NCBI RefSeq assembly: GCF_947498635.1
Contig: NZ_CANMKV010000009.1
Span: forward strand, 62,001-126,000
DNA from: an uncultured Microbulbifer sp.
Lineage (GTDB): Bacteria > Pseudomonadota > Gammaproteobacteria > Pseudomonadales > Cellvibrionaceae
Reading direction: 5' to 3'
Length of the DNA: 64,000 bases
This document shows, piece by piece, positions 7,425 through 17,381 of the stretch (positions are counted from its first letter, which is position 1; each line of letters opens with the position of its first letter). The position numbers and the translations under genes are program-made. The notes below the pieces were generated by a model. It searched no databases and was not told the origin of the DNA. It saw only the letters and a list, made by a program, of their open reading frames with translations.

Positions 7425-9842
7425 CTATTCTTGATCATTATAATAAGTCCAAATTTTTGATGTGTCATTAGAGCAATCAGTTTTTCCAAGTAAAGAGACT
7501 GATCCATTGAGTTCAGGTGCTAAGCAATGTCCAGTAGCTCTATTTTTTATTTGAAAAAAACTACTGCCATCAGAGTGCTGGAATGGGCCAATAAAATCCC
7601 AAGTGGTAGAATTGATTGTACTCTCACTCATCGCTAAGCTTGTATAACTAAAGCCATTATCTGTATCTTCGATATAGCTATCATTTTCTAGGTCAATGAT
7701 TAAATAACCACCATTATATGGAGAGGCTGAGATTCTACTTAATCCACAGTGACCTATTCTAAATGCAGTAGATTGTCCTGCTGTGCCACTTAAGTTACTT
7801 AAGCATTGATTGCCGGCCCCAAATCCACTTGCTAGAATCTTAATGGTTCTTGCATTCTCAGCGGTAGGTAAATCTACTGTTTCAATAGCAAATAACTCTC
7901 CTAATGATGGGAGAAACTCACAGGTACCTGCAACAAAACCTATATTTTCTTCATAAGCTAGACAATCTTGGGTCTGTCGATTTCTCAAGCTAAAGTTGCC
8001 ATCGGTATCTAGGTCAAAAAGATCCCAGGTGGCTACGTCTCCCAATCCATCTAAAAAGCGTATTCCATCGCCCTTATCTTTCATGTTCTTTGATCCAAGC
8101 GCTACACGATAACCATTGTTATATGGGTGCAGCTGATAAATAAGAGCATTGTCATCACAATTTATTGTTCCGTGACTAGCTATGCAGACATTTTCTCCAG
8201 TGTGGCGCAGGCGAACATACGGCCCATGGGTGGGAATATCTACTCCATTAATCTCCCAGGCATCAGGATCAGCGGTAGCACAATCACCCATTGTGAGCTC
8301 TGTATTTTCACCAACAATCAAGCATCTTCCCGTATTCTCATTGGCTATGGGAGAATACGCATCGAATAATGTAGTCTTAGGTAGTTTCCAAACCGCATCT
8401 GTCCCTAGACTAGAGCGTATAACAAAACCGTCTGAATCTGCACCTTTATCTTTGAAATTGCGATTATCAGTGACTCTAGCAATCCTAAATCCATCTAGGT
8501 AAGGTTGAATCATAAAGTGGTTTTGGCTTGAATTACAAATGTATTGTACTTTGCCATCTAATCCCACGCACTTATTTGTGGGTCTATGCTTCAGTCTTAC
8601 CCCGCTATATGTTTCAACCGCAAATGCTTCGTAAAGTTCTGCTGTATCTTCCTCAATCTGTGCGACAAACTCAGGTAAAACGTGGTTATACCAATCCCAT
8701 GAATCCACAATAGATGCTAGATTTTCAATAATGAGATTTCTTTCAGCTTCAAGATCAAACACATTTCCATCACGAATTCTTTCTAGATATGTGTCGCGCC
8801 ATTGATTGCAGAGAGAGTTGGAGCCGGCATCATACGTTTTATTGTAATAATTGTCTGTATATTTATTGCCGTTACATTCGGTTATAAAGGTTTCCCTATA
8901 TGCATTTAAGTCCGAACTTCCTATATTGACTGATGTCGAGATTAGCCCGGGAAAACTATCATTTTCTACAATTGTTATACCCAGTTTTTCTATTATATTT
9001 TTATAGGAGTCGAATTCTTCACCCACGATCCGATTGAATGTCAAATAGGTGTTATAGTCTGCATTGCATCCCGTCGGGGATCCATCAGGTGTTATTAAGA
9101 AATCATCAATTGATAATGAATCCTCAGCTAATATAGCTTTTAAAACTATAGGATTAATGAGTTGATCGCTATCTATGCCAGCCCAGGTCGGATAGTTGGC
9201 CTGACTGTAGCAGAAACGATTAAACTCTTTTCTGTGCAGTAATTCCATCTGGATAATAGAGAGGTAAGCCGGTGCGACATTAAATATTATGGAGTCATAA
9301 GAAGCTTTAGTTTTCGCCGCAGTTTCACTATTGATCTTATCCAGTTCTGTCGATATTCTCTCGCCGATTATTACTGCTAGGGCTTGAAATTTATCCGCAG
9401 TCGTTTTGTGATATGCTAAATTTCCTAAGTCTATAATGTTTGATTTTGCAAGAGACAGAATAGATTTAAGTTCGATTAGATCTTGCTCAAGAAAAGCAGC
9501 TTCCAAATTCGAAATTCTATTATCAAGCTGTGCTAGGCAGCCTACGATTTGTGGGTCTGCACCATCTGTCGTCTCTTCAAATATCCCACCGTTTGTTGCG
9601 CTATAAACAAAAGGATACAAGCCTGCGAGTAGTGAAAAAGAACCTGAAGCCCCCAGTGCCGTTGATACAACATTATTTGCGAGAAGAATCCCTACTGCCT
9701 GGCTATCGTATGCCACAGCCGATTTGGCCTCTCTTGTAGCGTAATCATAGCAGGCCCCGGTTAGCTCGGTCGCATTACTAGATTGGTGGGATATTGCGAG
9801 GGCAATCCCTGTGAACAGTCCAATCTTCCTAAGAAAGCTCAT
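7425..9842 (-). CDS. Large secreted protein with C-terminal ricin-type (beta-trefoil) repeats
   Basis: An 805-residue protein with a Sec signal peptide (MSFLRKIGLFTGIALAIS, then cleavage near SSNA-TE). Residues about 400-805 contain repeated units of the form N-x-TGRCL...GDCA, RQTQDCLAY...GTCE and RATGHCLAP...KTDC, spaced as in beta-trefoil lectin blocks, with recurring (N/D)xKDKG(D/A) turns. The first 400 residues are mostly helical, with a hydrophobic hairpin at about 45-75 (ILLANNVVSTALGA, SLLAGLYPFVYSA) and then long amphipathic helices. That arrangement recalls helical pore-forming toxin domains, but no catalytic motif is seen. Predicted to be exported and to bind glycans; a toxin role is inference only. 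The gene is A+T-rich, stands alone and lies among transposon relics, which suggests horizontal origin. Confidence 0.6.
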   Translation of the reverse strand: MSFLRKIGLFTGIALAISHQSSNATELTGACYDYATREAKSAVAYDSQAVGILLANNVVSTALGASGSFSLLAGLYPFVYSATNGGIFEETTDGADPQIVGCLAQLDNRISNLEAAFLEQDLIELKSILSLAKSNIIDLGNLAYHKTTADKFQALAVIIGERISTELDKINSETAAKTKASYDSIIFNVAPAYLSIIQMELLHRKEFNRFCYSQANYPTWAGIDSDQLINPIVLKAILAEDSLSIDDFLITPDGSPTGCNADYNTYLTFNRIVGEEFDSYKNIIEKLGITIVENDSFPGLISTSVNIGSSDLNAYRETFITECNGNKYTDNYYNKTYDAGSNSLCNQWRDTYLERIRDGNVFDLEAERNLIIENLASIVDSWDWYNHVLPEFVAQIEEDTAELYEAFAVETYSGVRLKHRPTNKCVGLDGKVQYICNSSQNHFMIQPYLDGFRIARVTDNRNFKDKGADSDGFVIRSSLGTDAVWKLPKTTLFDAYSPIANENTGRCLIVGENTELTMGDCATADPDAWEINGVDIPTHGPYVRLRHTGENVCIASHGTINCDDNALIYQLHPYNNGYRVALGSKNMKDKGDGIRFLDGLGDVATWDLFDLDTDGNFSLRNRQTQDCLAYEENIGFVAGTCEFLPSLGELFAIETVDLPTAENARTIKILASGFGAGNQCLSNLSGTAGQSTAFRIGHCGLSRISASPYNGGYLIIDLENDSYIEDTDNGFSYTSLAMSESTINSTTWDFIGPFQHSDGSSFFQIKNRATGHCLAPELNGSVSLLGKTDCSNDTSKIWTYYNDQE

Positions 9843-10095
9843 AGTGCTTAGATCCTATCTGAATAATTGTAAAATTTGATCGGCTAACTGTTTGTAGCTA
9901 CATGATTTTAGCAAGATAGAGCCGGCTCTGTTTAGAGCCAGATTTGTAAAATCTATGGTGCCAGTTACAAGAAACCAATAGCGCTGCTACTTTCTATGAG
10001 GCCCAAAATGAAAATGGCCAGATTTTATTAATTTTGTGCCTATATGTTTTATTGGTAAAAGTGGATCTGGGCGACGGGGTCGCAAATTTGTTCGA

Positions 10096-10656
10096 TTAAA
10101 TTATTCCGTATGGATTTTCACCAGTTAACTGGTGGAAAGTGAGCGGCTTGTTTTCGTATTTGAGGAGAATTACAGTCCAGCTAGATAACTCCGCCTTCTG
10201 ACAGCTCATTAACTGATTTGGTGTTTTGTATCCAATATTTTTCTTGGGTACGGTGGCTACCTTCTTGCTGTCCTCTTGTCCCGCTCGGTGATGCTTTCTT
10301 AATGTCTGCATTTTCAGGGAGTCTTAAAGTGGCAAACGGTTAGTGCTTTCAATTTTCCCGCGTCCCTATAAATTTTAAGGCGGAGCAAAATAGATTTCGG
10401 GTTGAAATTGCACTAATTTTCTATGCTCCATGATTTCTTTTCTATTGTCGGTTGTGATGGTGCGAACAACCTCTTCAGGCGGGCAGATTGGTGCGATAGT
10501 TATCGGGGTGATGTCTGTTGCACTATAGATTCTATTCTGCAATCTGTAAAAACTGTGATGCATCATGTTCCATTTCACCTTTTCTAAAACAGAGTGTTTT
10601 CTGAAGCGCCGTAAAACCCGTCGAGAACAGCTCCTTTTCCAGGCAGATATACTCAC
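10096..10656 (-). pseudogene. IS30-family transposase remnant
   Basis: Two minus-strand pieces match the end of IS30-type DDE transposases. 10656-10375 ends in VVRTITTDNRKEIMEHRKL and EIYFAPP, where intact members have TxDNGKEFAxH and FYFAxPY. 10311-10096 contains KKNIGYKTPNQL, the usual RKxLGxKTPxE motif near the C-terminus. The conserved DNG has become DNR, frames change between pieces and the N-terminal half is absent. It is an inactive relic with no recognisable ends. Confidence 0.65.
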
Positions 10657-11060
10657 TTTATGGCCTCATCTGGAAGCTTGGATAGCCTTTTGCTGTCTGC
10701 AGGGAAGCTGTAGCCTTTAGTCGTATTTATACGGCGTCATTCTTCGCATTGATTGCATGCAGTTTTTTATAGTCTCTGCGATATTGCTGTGGAAGGTGTG
10801 CTATTTGAGATTAAAACTACCCGTAAATTTTCTGATTGAATACGAGCGATTAGATCCCAAGCTAGTTAACTATTTTTAACTTTTGTTACCTTTTGGAAGT
10901 GAGTTATCTGGGCGCGGGTCTGTCTGAGCAAGTCAATTAATATTCAGATGAAACAGCAATGTGCTGTGTGAGGGCACCATGGTGGATGCGATTATTGTCT
11001 CAGCTTAAAATTCCATCAGGAATATGAAAAGGCATGAAAACCTTAAAGGTATCAGACTAA
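10657..11060. other. Non-coding stretch between transposase relics
   Basis: About 400 bp with no supported frame. It may contain unrecognisable remains of the 5' half of the IS30 transposase and of the IS5-type gene to its right. Confidence 0.3.
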
Positions 11061-11321
11061 AAGGGTAATCACTGGCGCTTTGGAATGAGAGTGCATACCG
11101 GAATAGATGGCACTCTCGGACTGACTGATGGTATCGATACAGAAGCCAATAACTATCATGATATTACTGCGACGGATCATTGCTGCATAGTGAAGAGGGG
11201 AGAATGTAAGGTGATTCTTGTCGCACAGGTGCGAAGCAACGCGAAGAATTATAGTTTAATGGTGGGTGCGGCACATTGGAAAGGCGTCAGGCTATTTAAA
11301 GCCTCTCCCAGGAGCGAGTAA
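11061..11321 (+). pseudogene. IS5-family transposase remnant
   Basis: From 11061 the frame reads KGNHWRFGMRVHTGID, then LGLTDGIDTEANNYHDITA. This matches the middle of IS5-type transposases (KGxxWxFGMKxHIGVD, then ANxHDVT). About 85 codons remain. The N-terminal HTH and the C-terminal catalytic Glu region are missing, and the frame degrades before its stop. It stands alone, with no terminal repeats seen. Confidence 0.65.
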
Positions 11322-11512
11322 GTTGCTAGGGTTAAAAAAATCAAGGCGTAGTTTAGGGTAAAGGTAGAGCATCAGTTTCGATAAGAAAGAAAATATTTTT
11401 TGGATCTGGATTGCATTAGATTACTCCATTGAACATTTGGGAGGGGGTTTCATTCGGAGTACTTTACCGCTGGGTAGGGAATTTTCTCTTGAGAATAATG
11501 TGGGAATAGAAA

Positions 11513-11545
11513 TAAAAAAGCCCCGCTAGATAGCGGGGCTTTTTA
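11513..11545 (-). terminator. Rho-independent terminator of acnB
   Basis: Arms AGCCCCGCT (11519-11527) and AGCGGGGCT (11532-11540) with a 4-nt loop are flanked by A6 on the left and T5 on the right. It therefore works for the leftward acnB (19 bp after its stop) and could also stop rightward transcription from the relic region. Confidence 0.9.
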
Positions 11546-11563
11546 GTGAGATAAGGTTATTGC

Positions 11564-14179
11564 TTAAACAACAACTTCCTGGATCTCGGTGGCGGCAATG
11601 CGCTTGCCTTCTTCGGCAGACTTCTGGAAGTCTTCAATCTGATCGAAGTTCAGGTAGCGGTAGATCTCGCTGGACATGGAATCCAGGTTCTTGGCGTATT
11701 CCTGATATTCAGCCGGAGTCGGCAGTTTACCCAGGATGGCGCCTACAGAAGCCAGCTCAGCGGAGGTCAGGTACACATTGGCACCGTCGCCCAGGCGGTT
11801 GGGGAAGTTGCGAGTAGAGGTGGACAGCACAGTGCTGTTCGGGGCCACGCGCGCCTGGTTACCCATACACAGGGAGCATCCGGGCATTTCGGTGCGGGCA
11901 CCGGCTGCGCCGTAGATGTTGTAGTAACCCTCTTCCATCAGTTGGTGCTCATCCATCTTGGTGGGAGGAGCAATCCACATACGGGTAGAGATGCCGCCTT
12001 TGTGTTCTTGCAGCAGCTTACCGGCGGCACGGAAGTGGCCGATGTTGGTCATGCAGGAGCCGATGAATACCTCGTCTACCTTGTCGCCAGCGACGTCGGA
12101 GAGCAGGCGTGCGTCGTCCGGGTCGTTCGGTGCACAGACGATAGGCTCTTTGATTTCGGCCAGGTCGATTTCGATGACTTCGAGGTACTCGGCGTCGGCG
12201 TCGGCTTCCATCAGTTTCGGGTTGGCCAGCCACTCCTCCATGGCGCGCGCACGGCGCTCCAGGGTGCGCTTGGAGCCATAGCCCTCGGCAATCATCCAGC
12301 GCAACAGGGTGATGTTGGAGCGCAGGTACTCGGACATGGTCTCTTCAGACAGCTTGATGGTACAGCCGGCTGCAGAGCGTTCAGCAGAGGCATCGGACAG
12401 CTCGAATGCCTGCTCAACGGTTAGATCCTGCAGACCTTCGATCTCGAGGATGCGGCCAGAGAAGATATTCTTTTTGCCCTTCTTCTCTACAGTCAACAGT
12501 CCCTGCTTGATCGCGTAAAGTGGAATGGCGTGTACCAGGTCACGCAGGGTGATACCGGGCTGCATCTCGCCCTTGAAGCGTACCAATACCGACTCAGGCA
12601 TATCCAGTGGCATAACGCCGGTGGCAGCGGCGAAGGCTACCAGGCCGGAACCCGCCGGGAAGGAGATACCCATAGGGAAGCGGGTGTGGGAGTCACCACC
12701 GGTACCCACAGTGTCCGGCAGCAGCATACGGTTTAGCCAGCTGTGGATGATGCCGTCCGCCGGGCGCAGGGAAACGCCGCCGCGGTTCATAATGAAGTCT
12801 GGCAGTTTGTGCTGGGTGTCGATGTCCACCGGCTTTGGATAAGCGGCGGTGTGACAGAAAGACTGCATCACTAGATCCGCAGAGAAGCCCAGGCAAGCCA
12901 GATCTTTCAGCTCATCGCGGGTCATGGGGCCAGTGGTGTCTTGGGAGCCCACGGTGGTCATTTTCGGTTCGCAGTAGGTGCCTGGACGGATACCTTCAAC
13001 GCCACAGGCTTTACCGACCATCTTCTGCGCCAGGGTGTAGCCCTTGCCGGTATCTACTGGCTGATCGGGCTTGCGGAACAGATCCGAAACGGGCAGGCCG
13101 AGGGACTCACGCGCTTTGGTGGTCAGGCCGCGACCGATAATCAGATTGATACGTCCGCCAGCTTGAACTTCGTCCAGCAGTACGTCGGACTTCAGTTCGA
13201 ATTCAGACAGGACCTTGCCGTCTTCGGCCAGGATCTTACCGTCGTAAGGGCGGATTTCGATAATGTCGCCCATGCCCAGGTCATCAACGGGGGCTTCGAA
13301 TACCAGTGCGCCGGCATCTTCCATGGTGTTGTAGAAGATAGGGGCAACTTTACCGCCGATACAAATACCGCCACCCTTCTTATTGGGTACGCCCGGCATC
13401 TCTTCACCGAAGTACCACAGCACAGAGTTGGTGGCGGATTTGCGCGAAGAGCCGGTGCCGACTACATCGCCAACGAAAGCAACGGGGAGACCTTTGGCTT
13501 TAACTTCTTCGATCTGCTTCAGTGGGCCGGTAACGCCGGCTTCTTCTGGCTCCAGACCGTCGCGCTTCATCTTATACATGGCCAGCGCGTGCAGGGGGAT
13601 GTCCGGGCGGGACCAGGCATCGGGAGCCGGGGACAGGTCGTCGGTGTTGGTTTCGCCAGTGACTTTGAACACGGCAACTTTGATGCTCTCGGGCACTTTG
13701 TTGCGCTTGGTAAACCATTCGGCGTCTGCCCAGGATTGAATGACGGCTTTGGCGAATTCGTTGCCGGCTTTGGCTTTTTCTTCCACATCGTGGAAGGCGT
13801 CAAACATTAGCAGGGTGCCTTTCAGCTGCTCTGCGGCCAGCTCAGCCAGCTCTTTGTCGTCCAGCATTTCAACCAGGGTGTGAATGTTATAGCCGCCCAG
13901 CATTTGACCCAGCAGCTCTACCGCGTGCTTGCGGTCGATCAGCGGGGATTCCGCTTCACCTTTGATAATGGCGGACAGAAAGCCGGCTTTCACGTAAGCG
14001 GCTTCGTCAACACCCGGGGGTACACGGTGGGTGAGCAGGTCAACCAATTCCTGCTCTTCGCCTTTTGGCGGATTTTTCAGCAGCTCAACCAGGCCGGCTA
14101 CTTGCTCTGCGTCGAGCGGCTTCGGTGGGATGCCTTGTTCGGCGCGTTCTGCGACGTGTTTGCGATAGGCTTCAAGCAC
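11564..14179 (-). CDS. acnB: Bifunctional aconitate hydratase 2 / 2-methylisocitrate dehydratase
   Basis: An 871-residue protein (E. coli AcnB has 865) with the AcnB domain order: N-terminal HEAT-like domain (1-160), swivel domain in second position (170-380, [20 protein letters not shown]), then the catalytic 4Fe-4S domains. The three cluster cysteines lie in [10 protein letters not shown] and PGCSLCMGN. It interconverts citrate and isocitrate in the TCA cycle and dehydrates 2-methylisocitrate in the methylcitrate cycle. It is a single-gene unit with its own terminator. Start ATG at 14179 follows GAGGGACTTATCC on the minus strand, a good ribosome binding site. Confidence 0.97.
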   Translation of the reverse strand: MLEAYRKHVAERAEQGIPPKPLDAEQVAGLVELLKNPPKGEEQELVDLLTHRVPPGVDEAAYVKAGFLSAIIKGEAESPLIDRKHAVELLGQMLGGYNIHTLVEMLDDKELAELAAEQLKGTLLMFDAFHDVEEKAKAGNEFAKAVIQSWADAEWFTKRNKVPESIKVAVFKVTGETNTDDLSPAPDAWSRPDIPLHALAMYKMKRDGLEPEEAGVTGPLKQIEEVKAKGLPVAFVGDVVGTGSSRKSATNSVLWYFGEEMPGVPNKKGGGICIGGKVAPIFYNTMEDAGALVFEAPVDDLGMGDIIEIRPYDGKILAEDGKVLSEFELKSDVLLDEVQAGGRINLIIGRGLTTKARESLGLPVSDLFRKPDQPVDTGKGYTLAQKMVGKACGVEGIRPGTYCEPKMTTVGSQDTTGPMTRDELKDLACLGFSADLVMQSFCHTAAYPKPVDIDTQHKLPDFIMNRGGVSLRPADGIIHSWLNRMLLPDTVGTGGDSHTRFPMGISFPAGSGLVAFAAATGVMPLDMPESVLVRFKGEMQPGITLRDLVHAIPLYAIKQGLLTVEKKGKKNIFSGRILEIEGLQDLTVEQAFELSDASAERSAAGCTIKLSEETMSEYLRSNITLLRWMIAEGYGSKRTLERRARAMEEWLANPKLMEADADAEYLEVIEIDLAEIKEPIVCAPNDPDDARLLSDVAGDKVDEVFIGSCMTNIGHFRAAGKLLQEHKGGISTRMWIAPPTKMDEHQLMEEGYYNIYGAAGARTEMPGCSLCMGNQARVAPNSTVLSTSTRNFPNRLGDGANVYLTSAELASVGAILGKLPTPAEYQEYAKNLDSMSSEIYRYLNFDQIEDFQKSAEEGKRIAATEIQEVVV

Positions 14180-14485
14180 GGATAAGTCCCTCTTGGTGTG
14201 TGGGGTGGCACCAACAGCGGGTGTAATTCCCGATCTTTGTACTTCTGCCGGGATTTTTTTTTCGAGGCCGCTGAAGGCGGGGTGGCGAATACTACAGGAA
14301 AGCCCTAGAGCTGTTAAGTTTATCGAAAAATCAATAATTTAAGTGAATTTCGACTATTTGCAGGGCGAATTTTAGTGTGCTGACAACAGCTATCCTGCCT
14401 CTTTTCTTAGTGGCTGAAACAAAATAGTCTACGCGCAATTTTAATCCAGGCCTTCGCTGCCTGAACGGCTAAATCTGGTTGATTG
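14180..14485. other. Divergent promoter region of acnB and the DUF1289 gene
   Basis: 306 bp between divergent genes. It contains a T9 run near 14257 and A+T-rich stretches at 14315-14350 that suit promoters, but no site can be assigned with confidence. Confidence 0.4.
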
Positions 14486-14941
14486 ATGTACAAAAAGGTT
14501 CGTACCCCCTGTATTGGTGTCTGCTCGACAGGTATTGGTGATGATGTCTGTCGTGGCTGTAAGCGTTTCGCCCACGAGGTGATCGACTGGAATGCCTATA
14601 CCGAGGAGCAGCGTCGCATCATTGCCGCAAGGCGAGAGGGTTATTTAATCAATGCGGTGCGCAGTCAGCTGGAAATTGTGGATCAGCCGCTGCTGCTCAC
14701 GCAGCTGCGCCACCAGCAGATACGCTTTGATGACAGTCAGAATGCCTACTGTTGGGTGTTTGAACTCCTGCGTGCGGGGGCCAGCCAGATTGAGGATTTG
14801 AGTGCTTACGGGCTTTGTCCAACCCCTCTGGCGAAGGGCGTCAGTTTGGTGGAAATCCGCCGGCGTATTGATGAAGATTTCTACGCTCTGTCAGTGGCCT
14901 ATTACCAGCGCTATATCGCCCCAGGCCTATTTAGGGACTGA
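14486..14941 (+). CDS. DUF1289 domain protein (Fe-S-type Cys motif)
   Basis: A 151-residue protein. The N-terminal 50 residues have the DUF1289 signature: TPCIGVCSTGIGDDVCRGC, then RFAHEVIDWNAYTEEQR, where four cysteines probably hold a metal or Fe-S cluster. The rest (60-150) is a family extension of unknown role. The start is taken at ATG 14486; a TTG one codon upstream is less likely. Its end overlaps the frame that becomes the lipid-kinase gene, so the two are probably cotranscribed. No function has been established for the family. Confidence 0.75.
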   Translation: MYKKVRTPCIGVCSTGIGDDVCRGCKRFAHEVIDWNAYTEEQRRIIAARREGYLINAVRSQLEIVDQPLLLTQLRHQQIRFDDSQNAYCWVFELLRAGASQIEDLSAYGLCPTPLAKGVSLVEIRRRIDEDFYALSVAYYQRYIAPGLFRD

Positions 14942-15041
14942 TGCGCCACCCGCATTTTCACGGCATAACACAGCTGCTGTTTTCCTGAGGCAGCTTATCC
15001 CTTTAGAATTACGCTCCTTCCCCGGTAATGGAGAGCCGGCT

Positions 15042-15986
15042 ATCAGCTCAAATCATGAAATTTCCCGGCGGGCGCTGCTGGTGCTCAATCCGAACAGTCG
15101 AAATGGTGCCGAGGCAGACCTTGACAGTGGTCTGGCGCGTTTAGAGGCAGCTGGGATTGCGGTGAAAACCCTATGCTCCCAAGGGCCCCAGGAAACCGAG
15201 GCGGCAATCCGGCAGCAGCACAAATCCTTGGACTTAGTGATTGTCGGCGGTGGAGACGGCACCGTCAGCTCTACTGCCCGGGTACTCATAGAGAGTCAGT
15301 TGCCGTTGGCTGTTTTGCCGCTGGGTACCGCGAATGATCTGGCCCGGTCCCTCGGTATTGTCGATCTGGGACAGGCTTTTGATGTCATCATCGATAACCA
15401 CCGGCAGGCCATTGACCTCGGTGTGGTCAATGGCCACTACTTTTTCAATGTGGCCAATATGGGGCTGGGGGTCAAAGTTACCGAGGCCCAGGATTCCGAC
15501 ATTAAAAAACGCTGGGGAGTGTTCAGCTACCTGAGGGCTTTTTTTATTGCTCTGGGGCGCGCGCAGAAATTTCGCGTGGATTTGACGCTGGACGACAAGC
15601 GTTACCGCATGGGCTCAATACAGCTGGCCGTGGGCAATGGCCGCTACTACGGTGGCGGTAACCTCGTGGCGGAGGAGGCGCGTATAAACGATGCCAAGCT
15701 CGATCTTTACTGCCTGCGCCCGCGCGGTCTGATGGAATTACTGGGTATGGCATTGTTGGTACGCAACGGCAAACACCATCTGGCGAAAAGAATTTTTAGT
15801 GCCAGCGCCGAGCGGATCGAAATCGAGACCAAGCCGGGCCTGGAGATCCATGCCGATGGCGAACCGGTTACGGAGACTCCGGCAACTTTTAAGGTGATCC
15901 CTGCGGCACTGCAAATCCTGGTCCCGCGCAACTCAGATGAACTCCTCAGTGATAGGGAGAAAGACAATGACACTGATTCGCACTGA
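15042..15986 (+). CDS. YegS/DagK-type lipid kinase
   Basis: The frame carries the DAG-kinase catalytic pattern: RRALLVLNPNSR, the nucleotide loop VIVGGGDGTVSS, LPLGTANDLARSLG, and the C-terminal IHADGEPV. These enzymes phosphorylate diacylglycerol, phosphatidylglycerol or sphingolipid-like substrates at the inner membrane. From ATC 15042 the product has 314 residues, close to the family norm of about 300. There is no in-frame ATG, GTG or TTG near the conserved start. The frame stays open back to 14802, inside the previous gene. A GGAGAG at 15030-15035 lies exactly 6 nt before ATC 15042, so a non-AUG start is proposed. An alternative is a much longer N-terminus overlapping the DUF1289 gene. 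Confidence 0.8.
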   Translation: MSSNHEISRRALLVLNPNSRNGAEADLDSGLARLEAAGIAVKTLCSQGPQETEAAIRQQHKSLDLVIVGGGDGTVSSTARVLIESQLPLAVLPLGTANDLARSLGIVDLGQAFDVIIDNHRQAIDLGVVNGHYFFNVANMGLGVKVTEAQDSDIKKRWGVFSYLRAFFIALGRAQKFRVDLTLDDKRYRMGSIQLAVGNGRYYGGGNLVAEEARINDAKLDLYCLRPRGLMELLGMALLVRNGKHHLAKRIFSASAERIEIETKPGLEIHADGEPVTETPATFKVIPAALQILVPRNSDELLSDREKDNDTDSH

Positions 15987-16407
15987 ATCCCAGGCCGCGC
16001 TCAACGATCTGTTCGTTGCTTTTGCGCGCAGTGAGGATGACTACCGGGCTGCCGCCGAGCAACTCGAAGAGAAGGCCGCGGCCGATTTTCTGTGCGCAAT
16101 AGCCTCTCAACGACACGCGCTTGCGCGACGGGTGGAACAGGCGATTCGCGCTGAAGGCGGTTTACCCTCGGAGCCGGACCCGGATCTCAAAGCTGGCGAG
16201 CAATTTTTGCAGAAGCTTGGGCCATTGCTGGCCGAGGATAAGACCAGGGAAGTCTATCAGCAGCGCCTCGATGCCGATCGTGCGCTGCTGGACTATATGG
16301 GGTATGAGGTGTTGGGCGCCCTGGAAAAAGCCCACTCGGGTCTCAAGGAAGAGTGCCGCAGTCATCTTGAGAAATCACTGTCATGGCTTGAAAAGCGGCT
16401 ACAGTGA
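15967..16407 (+). CDS. PA2169-type four-helix-bundle protein (DUF2383-like)
   Basis: A 146-residue, highly charged helical protein: MTLIRTESQAALNDLFVAFA, then SEDDYRAAAEQL and LEKSLSWLEKRLQ at the end. The pattern fits the DUF2383/PA2169 ferritin-like four-helix family, which in other proteobacteria is linked to envelope or oxidative stress; no biochemical role is established. ATG 15967 is preceded by AGGGAG and overlaps the end of the lipid kinase by 20 nt, indicating translational coupling. It converges with the Tus-like gene 20 bp away. Confidence 0.65.
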   Translation: MTLIRTESQAALNDLFVAFARSEDDYRAAAEQLEEKAAADFLCAIASQRHALARRVEQAIRAEGGLPSEPDPDLKAGEQFLQKLGPLLAEDKTREVYQQRLDADRALLDYMGYEVLGALEKAHSGLKEECRSHLEKSLSWLEKRLQ

Positions 16408-16427
16408 TCCTCCCTGGCGAATCCGCC

Positions 16428-17363
16428 TTAACGCGGCTGGCGCAAAAAAACTCTTAGGGCAGGCAGGAAAGGCTCGTTGGCGATAGCCAGGTCCCGCCTC
16501 TGCCGGCGCCGGCTCGCGCTGGGCTGATGATCGACTCGGGTAAATTCCGGCAGCTGCCCGGCTTCATTGGCGGACACTAGTACCGGCATGGAGGAGTAAC
16601 CCACCTGATGGTATCGCTCCTCTTCATCCACCTCCTGGCTAAAGAAAATTTCCGCAACCTGAAGGTTGGGGCGGCTTTGCACTTGTACCTGGCGCAGATC
16701 CTCCTGTTGGCTCTTAGGTACTCCGGCGAGCAGTTGTCGCTGATATTGGATGCCGGGGTCTGCGCCCGTTGGGTCCAATTGGACCAGCTTTTTCTCACAC
16801 CATTCAACGGTCACTTTGCGTATCGATTTACGCGCTTTTATCCAAGACAGAGTGAGGGCGTCGGGCCGCTCACGGCAGAGTAAAACCAAGCGGTAGCACT
16901 GGCGCAGGTGGGCGCGGGGGTAGCCGGCCCCGGCCAGTATCTCACGCACATTGCGGTCGCGTTCCGCCATCGGGCGGGCCTCTAGAGCCGACCTGTACTC
17001 GGCGATGGCATTGGCAAAGGCCTCTTTGTGGTTGTTGAGTTGCCTGGCAAGGTTCAGCGTCTTTTCCGGTACAGCGAGCAGTCCGGGAATTTGCAGGGTT
17101 GCGCGGGCGTCCGCACCCGAACCGAGAGGTTCGGCATAATCCAGTTGCGCATAGAGGGCAGCGGCCAATGAAAAGGGGCGTTCGAAGCTCGCTTGCAGTG
17201 TCTGGGCAGCTTCCTGAGCGAATGGTGGTTGCAGCAGATAGTGCTGCCAGGGCTTTCCGGCATCCTGCAGCTGCTCAAGGGCGTCGCGCAGATCTGAGGC
17301 GCCCCTGTGAAGCTGTTCCAGCAGCGGAGGTATGGTCCTCGCCAGTTCCCGGTAGTCTGTCAT
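16428..17363 (-). CDS. tus: Tus-like DNA replication terminus site-binding protein
   Basis: A 311-residue protein (E. coli Tus is 309) that aligns along most of its length by eye with Tus. LQIPGLLAVPEKTL matches the RLPGVL segment, YRLVLLCRERPDALTLSWIK matches the [20 protein letters not shown] segment, and RQVQVQSRPNLQVAEIFF matches the KIKRPVKVQPIARVWY DNA-binding strands. Tus binds Ter sites and blocks replication forks with one polarity through the DnaB helicase. The product is rich in Arg and Lys near the C-terminus. It is a single gene, convergent with the four-helix protein and divergent from miaE. It is unusual because Tus is best known from enterobacteria and a few relatives. Confidence 0.75.
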   Translation of the reverse strand: MTDYRELARTIPPLLEQLHRGASDLRDALEQLQDAGKPWQHYLLQPPFAQEAAQTLQASFERPFSLAAALYAQLDYAEPLGSGADARATLQIPGLLAVPEKTLNLARQLNNHKEAFANAIAEYRSALEARPMAERDRNVREILAGAGYPRAHLRQCYRLVLLCRERPDALTLSWIKARKSIRKVTVEWCEKKLVQLDPTGADPGIQYQRQLLAGVPKSQQEDLRQVQVQSRPNLQVAEIFFSQEVDEEERYHQVGYSSMPVLVSANEAGQLPEFTRVDHQPSASRRRQRRDLAIANEPFLPALRVFLRQPR

Positions 17364-17381
17364 CGCTTTCTTCCACAGTTT

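Noticed and set aside
12941-13810. 289-codon antisense frame opposite acnB
   Set aside because: Shadow of acnB; no domain pattern or ribosome binding site.
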